DNA of 64,000 nt, from the NCBI RefSeq assembly GCF_013009345.1, contig NZ_JABELE010000001.1, forward strand, positions 186,001 through 250,000, read 5' to 3'. The position numbers and the translations under genes are program-made. The notes below the pieces were generated by a model. That model worked only from the letters and a program-made list of their open reading frames with translations. It did not search any database and was not told the origin of the DNA. Shown here in pieces: positions 49,028-57,927 of the stretch. Every line of letters starts with the position of its first letter. The stretch's first letter is position 1. The stretch comes from Acinetobacter geminorum. Lineage in GTDB: Bacteria > Pseudomonadota > Gammaproteobacteria > Pseudomonadales > Moraxellaceae.

Positions 49028-50293
49028 TTATTGACGAATTTGACCGTCACCTAACACAATCCATTTTTGAGAAGTTAAGCCTTCTAAACCAACTGGACCA
49101 CGGGCATGAATTTTATCTGTAGAGATACCAATTTCTGCTCCTAAGCCATATTCGAAACCGTCAGCAAAACGAGTTGAAGCATTGATTACAACTGAGCTTG
49201 AATCTACACGAGCCAAGAACTGACGAGCTAAAGTGTAGTTTTCAGTCACAATTGCATCGGTGTGATGTGAACCATATTTGTTGATATGGTCAATTGCTTC
49301 ATCAATACCGCTAACCACTTTAATAGCAAGAATTGGCCCTAAATATTCGGTATACCAATCTTCTTCTGTCGCAGGTTTTACAGAGGCACCCAAAATACGG
49401 CGTGTCTCTGGACAACCGCGTAATTCAACTTGTTTTTCAGCATACAGTTCAGCAATGTGCGGTAAGAAAACATCGGCAATTTTTTCATCAACGAGCAAAG
49501 TTTCCATCGCATTACAAACGCCATAACGATGTGTTTTGGCATTTAAAGTAATTGGTAATGCTTTTTGCAAGTCTGCCTGTGCTTCAACAAATACATGGCA
49601 GTTACCATCAAGATGTTTAATGACAGGAATACGCGCTTCATTGGTTACGCGCTCAATTAAGCTTTTACCACCACGTGGAACAATAACATCAACATATTCA
49701 GCCATTGTAATAAGATGACCAACAGCTGCACGGTCAGTGGTTTCAATGACTTGCACGGAATGTTCAGGTAAACCAGTAACTTTTAAGCCATGCTTAATAG
49801 CTTCTGCGATTGCTTTATTTGACTCGAGTGCTTCTGAACCACCGCGTAAAATAATGGCATTGCCTGATTTAATCGCTAAAGATGCAGCTTCAAGTGTTAC
49901 GTTTGGACGTGATTCGTAAATCATACCAACCACACCTAAAGGTACACGCATTTTTCCAATTTGAATGCCTGTGGGGCGATATGCAAGATCAGTAATTTCC
50001 CCAATTGGATCGACAAGCGCGATCACATCTTTTAAACCTTGCAACATCCCTTTAAAGCGTGCGGGCGTAAGCTCAAGACGATCAAGTAAGGCACTGTCGA
50101 GCTGGTTGCTACGACCTTTATCCATGTCGATTTGATTCGCCGCCAAGATTGCTGCCTGATTATTTTCCAAAGCAGTATAAATAGCAGAGAGTGCATGATT
50201 TTTTAGTGAGGTAGAAGCACTTGTTAAGACGCGTGAGGCCTCGCGTGCTTGTTGCCCAACTTTTTGCATATATTGTTCAATTGAATCTTGCAT
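49028..50293 (-). CDS. proA: Gamma-glutamyl phosphate reductase
   Basis: Reduces gamma-glutamyl phosphate to glutamate-5-semialdehyde with NADPH in proline synthesis. The 421-residue length is exactly that of the family. Motifs: PLGVVGMIYESRPNVTLEAA, ILRGGSEALESNKAI, IVPRGGKSLIERV, and the catalytic Cys in KTHRYGVCNAMETLLV (about residue 263), then the conserved ASTRFADGFEYGLGAEIGIS. Single gene here; proB is not adjacent, as is usual in Acinetobacter. Confidence 0.96.
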   Translation of the reverse strand: MQDSIEQYMQKVGQQAREASRVLTSASTSLKNHALSAIYTALENNQAAILAANQIDMDKGRSNQLDSALLDRLELTPARFKGMLQGLKDVIALVDPIGEITDLAYRPTGIQIGKMRVPLGVVGMIYESRPNVTLEAASLAIKSGNAIILRGGSEALESNKAIAEAIKHGLKVTGLPEHSVQVIETTDRAAVGHLITMAEYVDVIVPRGGKSLIERVTNEARIPVIKHLDGNCHVFVEAQADLQKALPITLNAKTHRYGVCNAMETLLVDEKIADVFLPHIAELYAEKQVELRGCPETRRILGASVKPATEEDWYTEYLGPILAIKVVSGIDEAIDHINKYGSHHTDAIVTENYTLARQFLARVDSSSVVINASTRFADGFEYGLGAEIGISTDKIHARGPVGLEGLTSQKWIVLGDGQIRQ

Positions 50294-50592
50294 AGCATTT
50301 TTTAATCATTTACCAATGAGTAAGATAGTAGCAGTCAAATGCGGAACAATGAATGGCTTTTTTTGAAAAATGTGACCGCCATAAAAAAACATTTAAATAT
50401 TTTGCAAACTATTAGCGGCTTAAACAAGATGAGCGGTCATTTCAGCGATTGCGTATATTTCAGACAATTGTTTAGAATGTTATTGTGCAATACAAACTAA
50501 TACAAATTTTAAAGATTTGTGCATAAAAGATTACGTGTTCAAGAAGGAACTCTTGCAGCATAAAAAAATTACAGCAAGGAGGAAGCAAGGAT

Positions 50593-51906
50593 ATGAATTC
50601 CATTATTCAAATGGATTCGGAGATCAACCAAGCTTATGCCGGTTTTGGCTTTTTCGATATCTACCATAGAGATAGTTTTAAGCAACCTGCTCGTACAACA
50701 TGGATTGACGGTTGGAAAATTGAATATATGGCAATTGCCGATCCAAAAACGATTCACAAAACACCGATTGTGATTGTTGGTGGTGCTTTCCAGAATTTTA
50801 ATTCTTATAAATATTGTGTTGAACAGTTGTTTGAAAGTGGTCCTGTTATTTTAATCGATTTACCTTCGATGGGTGCAAATCAGCAAATTACTAATCGCGA
50901 TACAGGAGTATCTGCGGGAACTTTAGAACTACCTGATTTATCTGAAATGTTAGGACGTTGGTTAGATATCGTTGGAATACAAAAAGTTTCTGTGATGGGA
51001 ATGTCTTTAGGGTCTGTGATTGCCTCTTGTTTTGCTCATCATCGTCCCGACCTGATGGATCGTATGATCTTGATGGGGGTTATGCAAAAGACTCGTAAAA
51101 GTTGGCGAATGATTTTGGAAGAATCGCTCAAACTCATGCAAGAAAACCGTATGGAAGAGTTTGGACAAGCTGTCATTTTGTATTTGGTGAATCATGCAAA
51201 ATTAGATAAAACTCGTATGTCACCAACTGCTAAGAAGTTGTTTTTTAGACAAATGGCTGAATTTACAGGGACTGAGCGGGAGCGTTATGAAATTAACTGT
51301 AATCGCCTTTTGCGTTTAACAGATGTACCTATTCCAGAGTGCAAAACGCTAGTTGCAGCAGGGCAATACGATAGTTTTACTCTGCCTCATGAAAATGCCA
51401 ATTTTGCGTTGCAATGTCCTGATATGGAATTTGCCCTTATTGCAAACGCAGATCATGTACCGCAGCTACAGCGTCGTAAAGAAACTATGAGTTTGTTCAC
51501 TTCATTTTTAAAAGGTGAATCTATCCAAAATCTGGATGGTATTATTCCAATGACGCGTTACCAAATGCAAAAAATGGAACGTCGTGGTGAGGAGCGAGTC
51601 CCAGTTTTACAACCGCATACTCAACTTACCCATAGAGAGTTTGATGTACAGGTCCCTGTATCAATTGTTGATGTGACTTTCTTCGGTATGTATTTAAAAA
51701 TGAATGATGTTTCGCAGCTTGATTTTGTGAATGACCATCCACGCGATTTGGCACTTCATTTAGAAGATGAAGAAGGTAGTTTTGCGATTGAGTGCTTAAT
51801 TTTTGAAAGTACAGCGCAGGGTATTCGAGCTTTATTTAAACATGGTAGTTTTGAGCTTGCTGATCGGTTAAGCCGTTTTATTGCTCGTCAAAAACAAGCA
51901 GCTTAA
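50593..51906 (+). CDS. Alpha/beta hydrolase with C-terminal PilZ-like domain
   Basis: A 437-residue protein. Residues about 1-310 form an alpha/beta hydrolase: VIVGGAFQNFNSY, the nucleophile in MGMSLGSVIAS (G-x-S-x-G, Ser136), and a C-terminal His in NADHVPQLQR. Residues about 335-437 look like a degenerate PilZ domain: R-G-E-E-R (RxxxR) at 336-340 followed by VSIVDVTFFGMYL (D-x-T-x-x-G in place of D/NxSxxG), then beta strands and a terminal helix. That would suggest control by cyclic di-GMP. Substrate unknown; lipase/esterase-type. AAGGAGGAAG precedes the ATG. Terminator follows. The PilZ call is by eye. Confidence 0.75.
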   Translation: MNSIIQMDSEINQAYAGFGFFDIYHRDSFKQPARTTWIDGWKIEYMAIADPKTIHKTPIVIVGGAFQNFNSYKYCVEQLFESGPVILIDLPSMGANQQITNRDTGVSAGTLELPDLSEMLGRWLDIVGIQKVSVMGMSLGSVIASCFAHHRPDLMDRMILMGVMQKTRKSWRMILEESLKLMQENRMEEFGQAVILYLVNHAKLDKTRMSPTAKKLFFRQMAEFTGTERERYEINCNRLLRLTDVPIPECKTLVAAGQYDSFTLPHENANFALQCPDMEFALIANADHVPQLQRRKETMSLFTSFLKGESIQNLDGIIPMTRYQMQKMERRGEERVPVLQPHTQLTHREFDVQVPVSIVDVTFFGMYLKMNDVSQLDFVNDHPRDLALHLEDEEGSFAIECLIFESTAQGIRALFKHGSFELADRLSRFIARQKQAA

Positions 51907-51920
51907 TAATATATTTATAG

Positions 51921-51956
51921 ATGGGAGCTCGTTTATTTCGAGCTTCCATTTTTTAT
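51921..51956 (+). terminator. Terminator of hydrolase-PilZ gene
   Basis: ATGGGAGCTCG (51921-51931) with CGAGCTTCCAT (51939-51949), one mismatch, 7-base loop, then a T-run. Confidence 0.75.
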
Positions 51957-51961
51957 ATTTA

Positions 51962-52804
51962 TTATTTTATTTGAGAATGAATAATCCAGACTAAATCCCC
52001 TAAATGCTCTTCATGGTTATCTTGAGAAACTTGCCCAAAGAATATTTGTGGCTGTTCAATAGTAACTTGCCCAAACTCTGTATCTTTAAAAAAGTCTTTA
52101 ACCTCTTGTGGACTTTTGAAATGAAAACTAAAAGAACTGCGAGACATTATTTTAAGTAACTTACTACTATTCCAAATAATACTGGCGAGTTTGTTTTTAA
52201 TAGGTTCAGGGTAGAGGTCAGTTAAATAATGAAAATTTTTAAAAGAAGCGCCATAGTGAGCAATCGATTGGATCAATTGTTTTAGTAAATCTTTATCAAA
52301 ATAATTAATTAAACCTTCACTAATTACAACCAATGGGCGGTTCGGGTCAAATACTTCAAATGCTTGTGCAAAAGCGTCTGTAAATAAATCAACTGATAAA
52401 ACTTCAGGCGCATTTTTTTCAATTTGCTGAAGTGCATTTTGTTTGGTTTGTGCCATATCGGGTAAATCAAGCTCCCGATAGGTAATAGAAGGGTAGTGCT
52501 GTCTAAACCACCAGCCACGTGGCGACAGGCCACATGCTATTTCTAGAACTTGTAAATCAGGATTTTCTTGAATTAATTTTTCTAAATGATGATCAAGCAT
52601 GGTGTGGCGTTGTTTTAGTGTGGTGCGCATGCTGCCACCCACATATTTTTCTGCCCATGATTCTAGCGGGTGAACCAAATACGCCAGTGATTTTCCTTTA
52701 GCTGTAGCAAGTGCTTCGTGAGAAATCCCCATTTGGTACCAGATATAGCCGGTATAGTGTGCAGTAAAAGAAATATGGCGGTGTTTTGAAAGTTGTTGTG
52801 TCAT
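51962..52804 (-). CDS. Class I SAM methyltransferase, LCM-like
   Basis: A 280-residue protein with a SAM-binding loop VLEIACGLSPRGWWF near residue 85, the acidic ribose-binding YRELDLPDMAQTK, and VVISEGLINYF, a pattern similar to the leucine carboxyl methyltransferase (LCM/PPM) family, in which a long N-terminal helical segment precedes the domain. Here the N-terminal 70 residues contain WYQMGISHEALATAKG and TLKQRHTMLDHHL, consistent with such a cap. The methyl acceptor is not predictable. Its stop is 5 bases from the end of the preceding terminator. No partner genes. Confidence 0.75.
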   Translation of the reverse strand: MTQQLSKHRHISFTAHYTGYIWYQMGISHEALATAKGKSLAYLVHPLESWAEKYVGGSMRTTLKQRHTMLDHHLEKLIQENPDLQVLEIACGLSPRGWWFRQHYPSITYRELDLPDMAQTKQNALQQIEKNAPEVLSVDLFTDAFAQAFEVFDPNRPLVVISEGLINYFDKDLLKQLIQSIAHYGASFKNFHYLTDLYPEPIKNKLASIIWNSSKLLKIMSRSSFSFHFKSPQEVKDFFKDTEFGQVTIEQPQIFFGQVSQDNHEEHLGDLVWIIHSQIK

Positions 52805-52935
52805 TCGTCCTGAACTCGGTTTATTGTTTTTCTGTGATCTTCATTATTCATAACAATGAAGAGGTATGTTGAATGAACCTGCATGACGGAGTCCTGTCAA
52901 TTAGGTTAGCATTCTGAGATGAACTTTCAGTTGGA

Positions 52936-53060
52936 GTTACTTTTCTTTCGGGAAAAGTAACCAAAACCATTGTCATCTGCAAAACCTGTTAGATGCATCC
53001 ATTTGTCTTATATATTGCAAATACAATACTTATTTAAGAACTACGCAGGTTGCAGATGAC
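52936..53060. repeat. Folded intergenic repeat, copy 2
   Basis: Between the methyltransferase and nagZ. Begins with GTTACTTTTC / GAAAAGTAAC, a 10-bp hairpin (52936-52961, loop TTTCGG), then AAAACCATT and a long hairpin: GTCATCTGC (52972-52980) pairs with GCAGATGAC (53052-53060), and AACCTG (52983-52988) with CAGGTT (53046-53051). The interior contains ATTTG / CAAAT. Same architecture as 22472-22585, but the long arm sequence is unrelated. Role unknown. Confidence 0.7.
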
Positions 53061-53079
53061 GCTTCCACGTATCCGTAAT

Positions 53080-54099
53080 TTAGAATGAATTTTTAAACTC
53101 TTCAATGGCTGTTTTGACAGCTTGCCACTCATTTCCAAGCGATAAAGTTTCACCAATCTGAATTTGTGGAATTTGGCCACGCATGCGTTCTAAACGCTGT
53201 TGATTTGGCAGTGCTAAGTTTGTAATACCTTCGAGCGCTATACAGGCTGCACTTCGATCATTACACACCAGCCCCATGTCACACCCAGCCGCTAGAGCAG
53301 CCTGAATACGAGCATCTGCACCACCTGCGACACATGCAGCCTGCATGCTTAAGTCATCAGAGAAAAGTACACCATTAAAATTCAAACGTTTGCGTAGAAC
53401 TTCTTGAATCCAGAAAGGTGAAAAACCTGCTGGATTTGGATCAACTTGATCATAAATCACATGTGCAGGCATGAGCGCATCTAGCTGAGGCATAAGCTTA
53501 ATGAAGCTTTGCATATCATGGTTGTAAATTTCGTCATAGCTACGACTGTCGATTGCGGCCGCAACATGAGAGTCAGCTTTTACTGAACCATGACCCGGGA
53601 AGTGCTTGCCTGTATTTGCCATGCCGGCTTTTTTCATACCTTGCATAAATGCGCCTGCAAGCGGGGCAATATCATCAATATTTTTAGAGAAGCCACGGTC
53701 ACCAATTACATCACTAATAGCATTCAGGTCTAGAACTGGCGCAAAACTGAAATCGATGCCGACAGCAAGAACTTCAGTTGCCATTAACCAACCGCATTGA
53801 TCAGCTAATTGAAGAGCCTTTTGGGGTTGAGTTAAATATAACTCTCCGAAACGACCCATGGCTGGTAATAGGGTGAAACCTGATCTTAGGCGCTGAACTC
53901 GGCCACCTTCTTGGTCAACAGCAATCAAAATATCTGGGCGAATTTGACGCATATGGTCGGTTAAAGCACGCACTTGTTGTGGAGATTCAATATTTCGTGC
54001 AAATAAAATCATGCCACCGACTTGCGGAGCGCGTAATAGTTCAATATCTTCTTGAGTAAGTTCTGTGCCGGCGATGTCCAGCATCAATGCGCCAATCAT
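53080..54099 (-). CDS. nagZ: Beta-N-acetylglucosaminidase NagZ
   Basis: Cleaves GlcNAc from anhydro-muropeptides in peptidoglycan recycling; a family GH3 enzyme that also feeds inducer of AmpC in some bacteria. The ATG at 54099 has GGA six bases upstream and gives 339 residues, starting MIGALMLDIAG; an in-frame TTG at 54132 is less likely. Diagnostic motifs: VDQEGGRVQRLR, SFAPVLDLN, the catalytic histidine loop KHFPGHGSVKADSHV, and the nucleophile Asp in LFSDDLSM (about residue 249). No signal peptide: cytoplasmic. Confidence 0.95.
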   Translation of the reverse strand: MIGALMLDIAGTELTQEDIELLRAPQVGGMILFARNIESPQQVRALTDHMRQIRPDILIAVDQEGGRVQRLRSGFTLLPAMGRFGELYLTQPQKALQLADQCGWLMATEVLAVGIDFSFAPVLDLNAISDVIGDRGFSKNIDDIAPLAGAFMQGMKKAGMANTGKHFPGHGSVKADSHVAAAIDSRSYDEIYNHDMQSFIKLMPQLDALMPAHVIYDQVDPNPAGFSPFWIQEVLRKRLNFNGVLFSDDLSMQAACVAGGADARIQAALAAGCDMGLVCNDRSAACIALEGITNLALPNQQRLERMRGQIPQIQIGETLSLGNEWQAVKTAIEEFKNSF

Positions 54100-54291
54100 A
54101 TTGGTTCCATTTGAATTTTGATTGAAAAACAATAAGCGAATTTTGCAATGTTTTGCTACATTTTGTCAGTACAGAATATGATAAAACTACACGGTATAAA
54201 CAATTTAGTTGGTTAAGATTTTGAATCTGCTTAGTTCATATCGAAAACAGAGCGTGTAAGATAGGAACACCCAAGGAAGTATTAAAAATTT

Positions 54292-56475
54292 ATGAAACTT
54301 CAAACTATAGCTTGTGCAGTAGCGATCGCGACTGGCGGTTTATTCTTCTCTCATACGATGAATGAAGCGAGAGCGGCAACCAATACTGCTGCGGTTTCTC
54401 AATCAATTCAGCCAACGCAAGAACAGGCTTTGGTGGCTCGCCAACTGGCAACTTTAGTTGATCGTCAACATTATTTAAATATGCGTCTGGATGCGACCAC
54501 ATCAAATCGTATTCTGGATATGTATTTAGATAGTCTTGATCCAGATCACTCACTATTTTTAGATTCTGAAGTTCAAAATTATAAAAAACTATATGGTTCA
54601 AATTTTGGTGCTTCATTAAAAGCGGGGAATTTAACTGGACCGTTTGCAATTCATCAGCAATATCGGGAACGCTTAAAACAATTTTATGAGTTCATGTTAG
54701 CTGAGTTAAAACAACAGCAAAATTTAAAGCAGCCAAATAGCTATATTGAAGTTGATCGTGAAAAAGCACCGTATTTTAAAACGACTGCTGAGCAACAAAA
54801 TCATTGGCGCAAAATGTTGGTTTCACAGTTAATCAACTTAACCATTAGCCGTGAAGAAGAGCAGGCGAAACAAAAAGCGCTTAAAGAGAATCCTTCACTT
54901 GCAAATGGGCAAGACTTAACTGGCCCAGAAGATTTAACGCCAGCTCAAACGTTAACTAAACGCTATACACGTCAGCTTGAAAGAATTAGTCGTGTAAAAA
55001 GCGATGACGTCTTGGACAAAACATTAAATGCAATGTTGGCGACCTATGATCCACATAGTAACTATTACCCGCCAATTGATGCGATCGAACTTAATCGCCA
55101 AACGACTTTGCAACTAGAAGGTATTGGGGTGTCGATTCGTCCAGAACGTGGCAACGAAGATTACACAAAGATTGAAACCATTGTAGAAGGTGGTCCTGCA
55201 AGTAAGTCTGGTCAAGTGAAATCAGGAGATCGAATCATTGGTGTCGCCCAAGAAGGCGAGAAAATGGTTGATGTGATTGGCTGGACTAGTTCTGAAATTG
55301 TTGGACTCATTCGTGGTAAACGTGGAACGAAAGTCACGCTAAAACTTCTTGGTGCTGGTGCGTCAATGAGTCAGGCTCGTAATGTGACTTTAGTACGTGA
55401 TGTTATCCAGGAAGAAGATGCTGGTGTTCGTTCACGCACAGTTGAAGTAACACGTGATGGTAAAAAGCATGTATTGGGCGTAATCGAAATTCCATCATTC
55501 TATTTTGACTATCGTTCACGTCGTGCGGGTAAACAATACCGTTCAGTCTCTGAAGATACTGCAAATGCTTTTGAAGCGCTAAAAGCGAAGAAAGTAGAAG
55601 GTATTATTATTGACTTACGTAATGACCCAGGTGGCTCATTAGAAGAAGTTGCACGTATGTTGGGGCAGGTGATTAAGTCTGGTCCGGTTGTACAAATTCG
55701 TGATGGCAATGGCAACGTAAGCGTGTTTGAAGATAACGATGGTGGTCAGCAAATTTATACAGGTCCACTCGCGGTATTGGTGAACTTGGCATCGGCATCA
55801 GCAAGTGAGATTTACTCTGCTGCAATTCAAGATTATGAGCGCGGTATTATTATTGGTAGTACAACAACTGGTAAGGGTACAGCTCAGGTACAACTTGATA
55901 CTCTTGCATATGGTCAAGCGACTTTAACTCAGCGTAAGTTTTATCGTATTACTGGTGGTAGTACACAAAATAAAGGTGTAGTGCCAGACATTAAACTCGT
56001 CGATATCTATAACGAAGAGTTTGGTGAGCGTAAATCGAAGAATGCATTGAAGTGGGACACAATTCCTACTGCACCATTTAAGCGCGAAGGTTCTGTTCAA
56101 CCATATGTTACGAAGCTGTCTCAATTCTCTGAACAACGTGTTGCCAATGACGCTCAGTTTAAATATCTAAATAAACGTACTGCGATTGCTAAGGTAACGA
56201 GTGATCAAAAACAAGTTGTACTTGATATTGATAAGCGCCGTGCTGAATTGCTTGGTTTAGAGAAACAAACTTTAGATGCAGAGAATGAACGCCGTGCTGC
56301 AACGGGTCAAAAGCCTTTTGCAAACTGGGAAAGCTATCAAGCTTCATTAGATGCTCTAGCTGAATCTCGCGCTAAAATGAAAGCATCGCAACGTCCAGCG
56401 TTACCAGAAGAAGAAACTTTTGTTACTGAAGCTGCTAATGTGCTCATGGATTATGCAAAATTGCAAAATCGCTAA
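54292..56475 (+). CDS. prc: Carboxy-terminal (tail-specific) processing protease
   Basis: A 727-residue periplasmic S41 protease with a signal peptide ending at EARA (about residue 28). Order: N-terminal helical domain with CTP-specific segments (SYIEVDREKAPYF), PDZ domain around 260-330 (GIGVSIRPERG ... SGQVKSGDRIIGVAQ), then the S41 catalytic domain with NLASASASEIYSAAI (Ser nucleophile) and TTTGKGTAQVQL (general-base Lys). The C-terminal ~140 residues correspond to the DUF3340 tail. Acts on penicillin-binding proteins and misfolded or tagged proteins in enterics; the same is assumed here. Confidence 0.94.
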   Translation: MKLQTIACAVAIATGGLFFSHTMNEARAATNTAAVSQSIQPTQEQALVARQLATLVDRQHYLNMRLDATTSNRILDMYLDSLDPDHSLFLDSEVQNYKKLYGSNFGASLKAGNLTGPFAIHQQYRERLKQFYEFMLAELKQQQNLKQPNSYIEVDREKAPYFKTTAEQQNHWRKMLVSQLINLTISREEEQAKQKALKENPSLANGQDLTGPEDLTPAQTLTKRYTRQLERISRVKSDDVLDKTLNAMLATYDPHSNYYPPIDAIELNRQTTLQLEGIGVSIRPERGNEDYTKIETIVEGGPASKSGQVKSGDRIIGVAQEGEKMVDVIGWTSSEIVGLIRGKRGTKVTLKLLGAGASMSQARNVTLVRDVIQEEDAGVRSRTVEVTRDGKKHVLGVIEIPSFYFDYRSRRAGKQYRSVSEDTANAFEALKAKKVEGIIIDLRNDPGGSLEEVARMLGQVIKSGPVVQIRDGNGNVSVFEDNDGGQQIYTGPLAVLVNLASASASEIYSAAIQDYERGIIIGSTTTGKGTAQVQLDTLAYGQATLTQRKFYRITGGSTQNKGVVPDIKLVDIYNEEFGERKSKNALKWDTIPTAPFKREGSVQPYVTKLSQFSEQRVANDAQFKYLNKRTAIAKVTSDQKQVVLDIDKRRAELLGLEKQTLDAENERRAATGQKPFANWESYQASLDALAESRAKMKASQRPALPEEETFVTEAANVLMDYAKLQNR

Positions 56476-56493
56476 GAGTTACTAGGATTTAAG

Positions 56494-56527
56494 AAAAAAG
56501 CATGCTGTCATCAGCATGCTTTTTTTA
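56494..56527 (+). terminator. prc terminator
   Basis: AAAAAAGCATGCTG-TCAT-CAGCATGCTTTTTT, a perfect 14-bp stem and T-run 18 bases after the stop. Confidence 0.9.
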
Positions 56528-56595
56528 TTTTTCATGTCAGTAAACTGTCATGCATTTATCATCAAAATGTCAAAAAAACTGCTTAATCTTTAAGC

Positions 56596-57903
56596 ATGAA
56601 AATAAATACATTGATGGATGGCGCTATGCAAAGTTCATACGCGACAGCACTATTAAAACAACAGCAACTTCCTGAAAGCTTCCAATTCTTTTTTAAACAA
56701 AAGCAGCAGCTATCTAATGCACATTCATTGCATGATTTGGTGCGCCCACGTTTAAAAATTGCGATTGTGACGGAAACTTGGCCACCCGAAATCAATGGTG
56801 TGGCACTATCATTATTACAGTTATGCCAAGGTTTACAAAAACAGGGGCATAAGATTTTACTGATTCGCCCAGAGCAAAAAGCAAAATGCCATGACTTTAC
56901 ACCAGAGCAAGAATGCTTGGTTATGTCACAGGCGATTCCCAAGTATCCAACTTTACAGTTTGGTTGGCCACAATATTTAAAAGTATCGAAAGCTTTTGAA
57001 AAGTTTGTCCCAGATGTCGTGCACATTGTGACTGAAGGGCCATTAGGTTTAACTGCCATGCAAGCTGCTAAGGCAAAAGCTATTCCAGTTTCTAGTGGCT
57101 TTCATTCACCATTTCAAGACTTTAGTCGATTCTTCGATTTGGCTTTTTTAGTCAAACCGATTCAAAAATATCTTTGCTGGTTTCACAATAACACTCAAGT
57201 AACTTGTGTGCCGAGTAAAGATACTCAAGAAGCATTACGAGGTTTCGGTATTACTTGTCCACTGGTTGTCGTTGGGCGTGGCGTAGATACAACAAGATTT
57301 TCACCGAAGCATCGCTCTGAAAATTTGCGAAAACAATGGGATGCTGATGAGAATACTCGCGTTATGCTTTATGTGGGGCGTTTGTCTCCTGAAAAAGAAG
57401 TGCAAGTACTTATTGAAAGTTACGCGAACCTGCAAAGCATTCAGCCACATAAAACTAAATTAGTTATTGTGGGAGATGGCCCAGATTTTGCTCGTTTAAA
57501 GTCACTACCTGAAGCGAAGGGTGTTATCTTTACCGGAAGTCTGAGAGGTCAAGATTTGGCGGTGGCCTATGCGAGTGCAGATGTATTTGTATTTGCGAGT
57601 CAAGTTGAAACGTTTGGTAACGTAGTTTTAGAGGCAATGGCAAGCGGTTTACCAGTTATAGCGTATGATTATGCATGTGCACATCAATACTTAACACATG
57701 GTGTGAATGGCTGGTTAAGCCCACTTGGACAAAAAAACCACTTTATACAACAAATTTATCAGCTTCCTTCGGTACAACAACTTAGAGAAATGGGCGTACA
57801 AGCCTGTCATAAAGTACAGCAAAGCGGTTGGCAACTTCCGGTTCAGCAATTGGAGCAGGCATTTTATCAGGTAGTGAAGGAGCCCTCGTTGGACTTCACC
57901 TAA
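56596..57903 (+). CDS. Glycosyltransferase family 4 (MgtA/GtfB-type)
   Basis: A 435-residue GT-B fold glycosyltransferase. The acceptor half has LKIAIVTETWPPEINGVALSLLQL (residues 54-77, cut here), the donor half VVVGRGVDTTRFSP, LYVGRLSPEKEVQVLIESY and the GT4 C-terminal E-x7-E pattern in SQVETFGNVVLEAMASGLPVIA. This arrangement resembles GDP-mannose- or UDP-sugar-dependent enzymes of glycolipid synthesis. The first ~50 residues are extra and probably not conserved; the ATG may be 56626. It is followed 24 bases later by a PAP2 phosphatase, suggesting a joint role in lipid metabolism. Substrate unknown. Confidence 0.8.
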   Translation: MKINTLMDGAMQSSYATALLKQQQLPESFQFFFKQKQQLSNAHSLHDLVRPRLKIAIVTETWPPEINGVALSLLQLCQGLQKQGHKILLIRPEQKAKCHDFTPEQECLVMSQAIPKYPTLQFGWPQYLKVSKAFEKFVPDVVHIVTEGPLGLTAMQAAKAKAIPVSSGFHSPFQDFSRFFDLAFLVKPIQKYLCWFHNNTQVTCVPSKDTQEALRGFGITCPLVVVGRGVDTTRFSPKHRSENLRKQWDADENTRVMLYVGRLSPEKEVQVLIESYANLQSIQPHKTKLVIVGDGPDFARLKSLPEAKGVIFTGSLRGQDLAVAYASADVFVFASQVETFGNVVLEAMASGLPVIAYDYACAHQYLTHGVNGWLSPLGQKNHFIQQIYQLPSVQQLREMGVQACHKVQQSGWQLPVQQLEQAFYQVVKEPSLDFT

Positions 57904-57927
57904 GTATCCTAAGATAGGAGAATGACC

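Noticed and set aside
50489..50506. Direct repeat AATACAAA-CT-AATACAAA upstream of the hydrolase-PilZ gene.
   Set aside because: Eight bases in AT-rich DNA is too little to call an operator without comparison.
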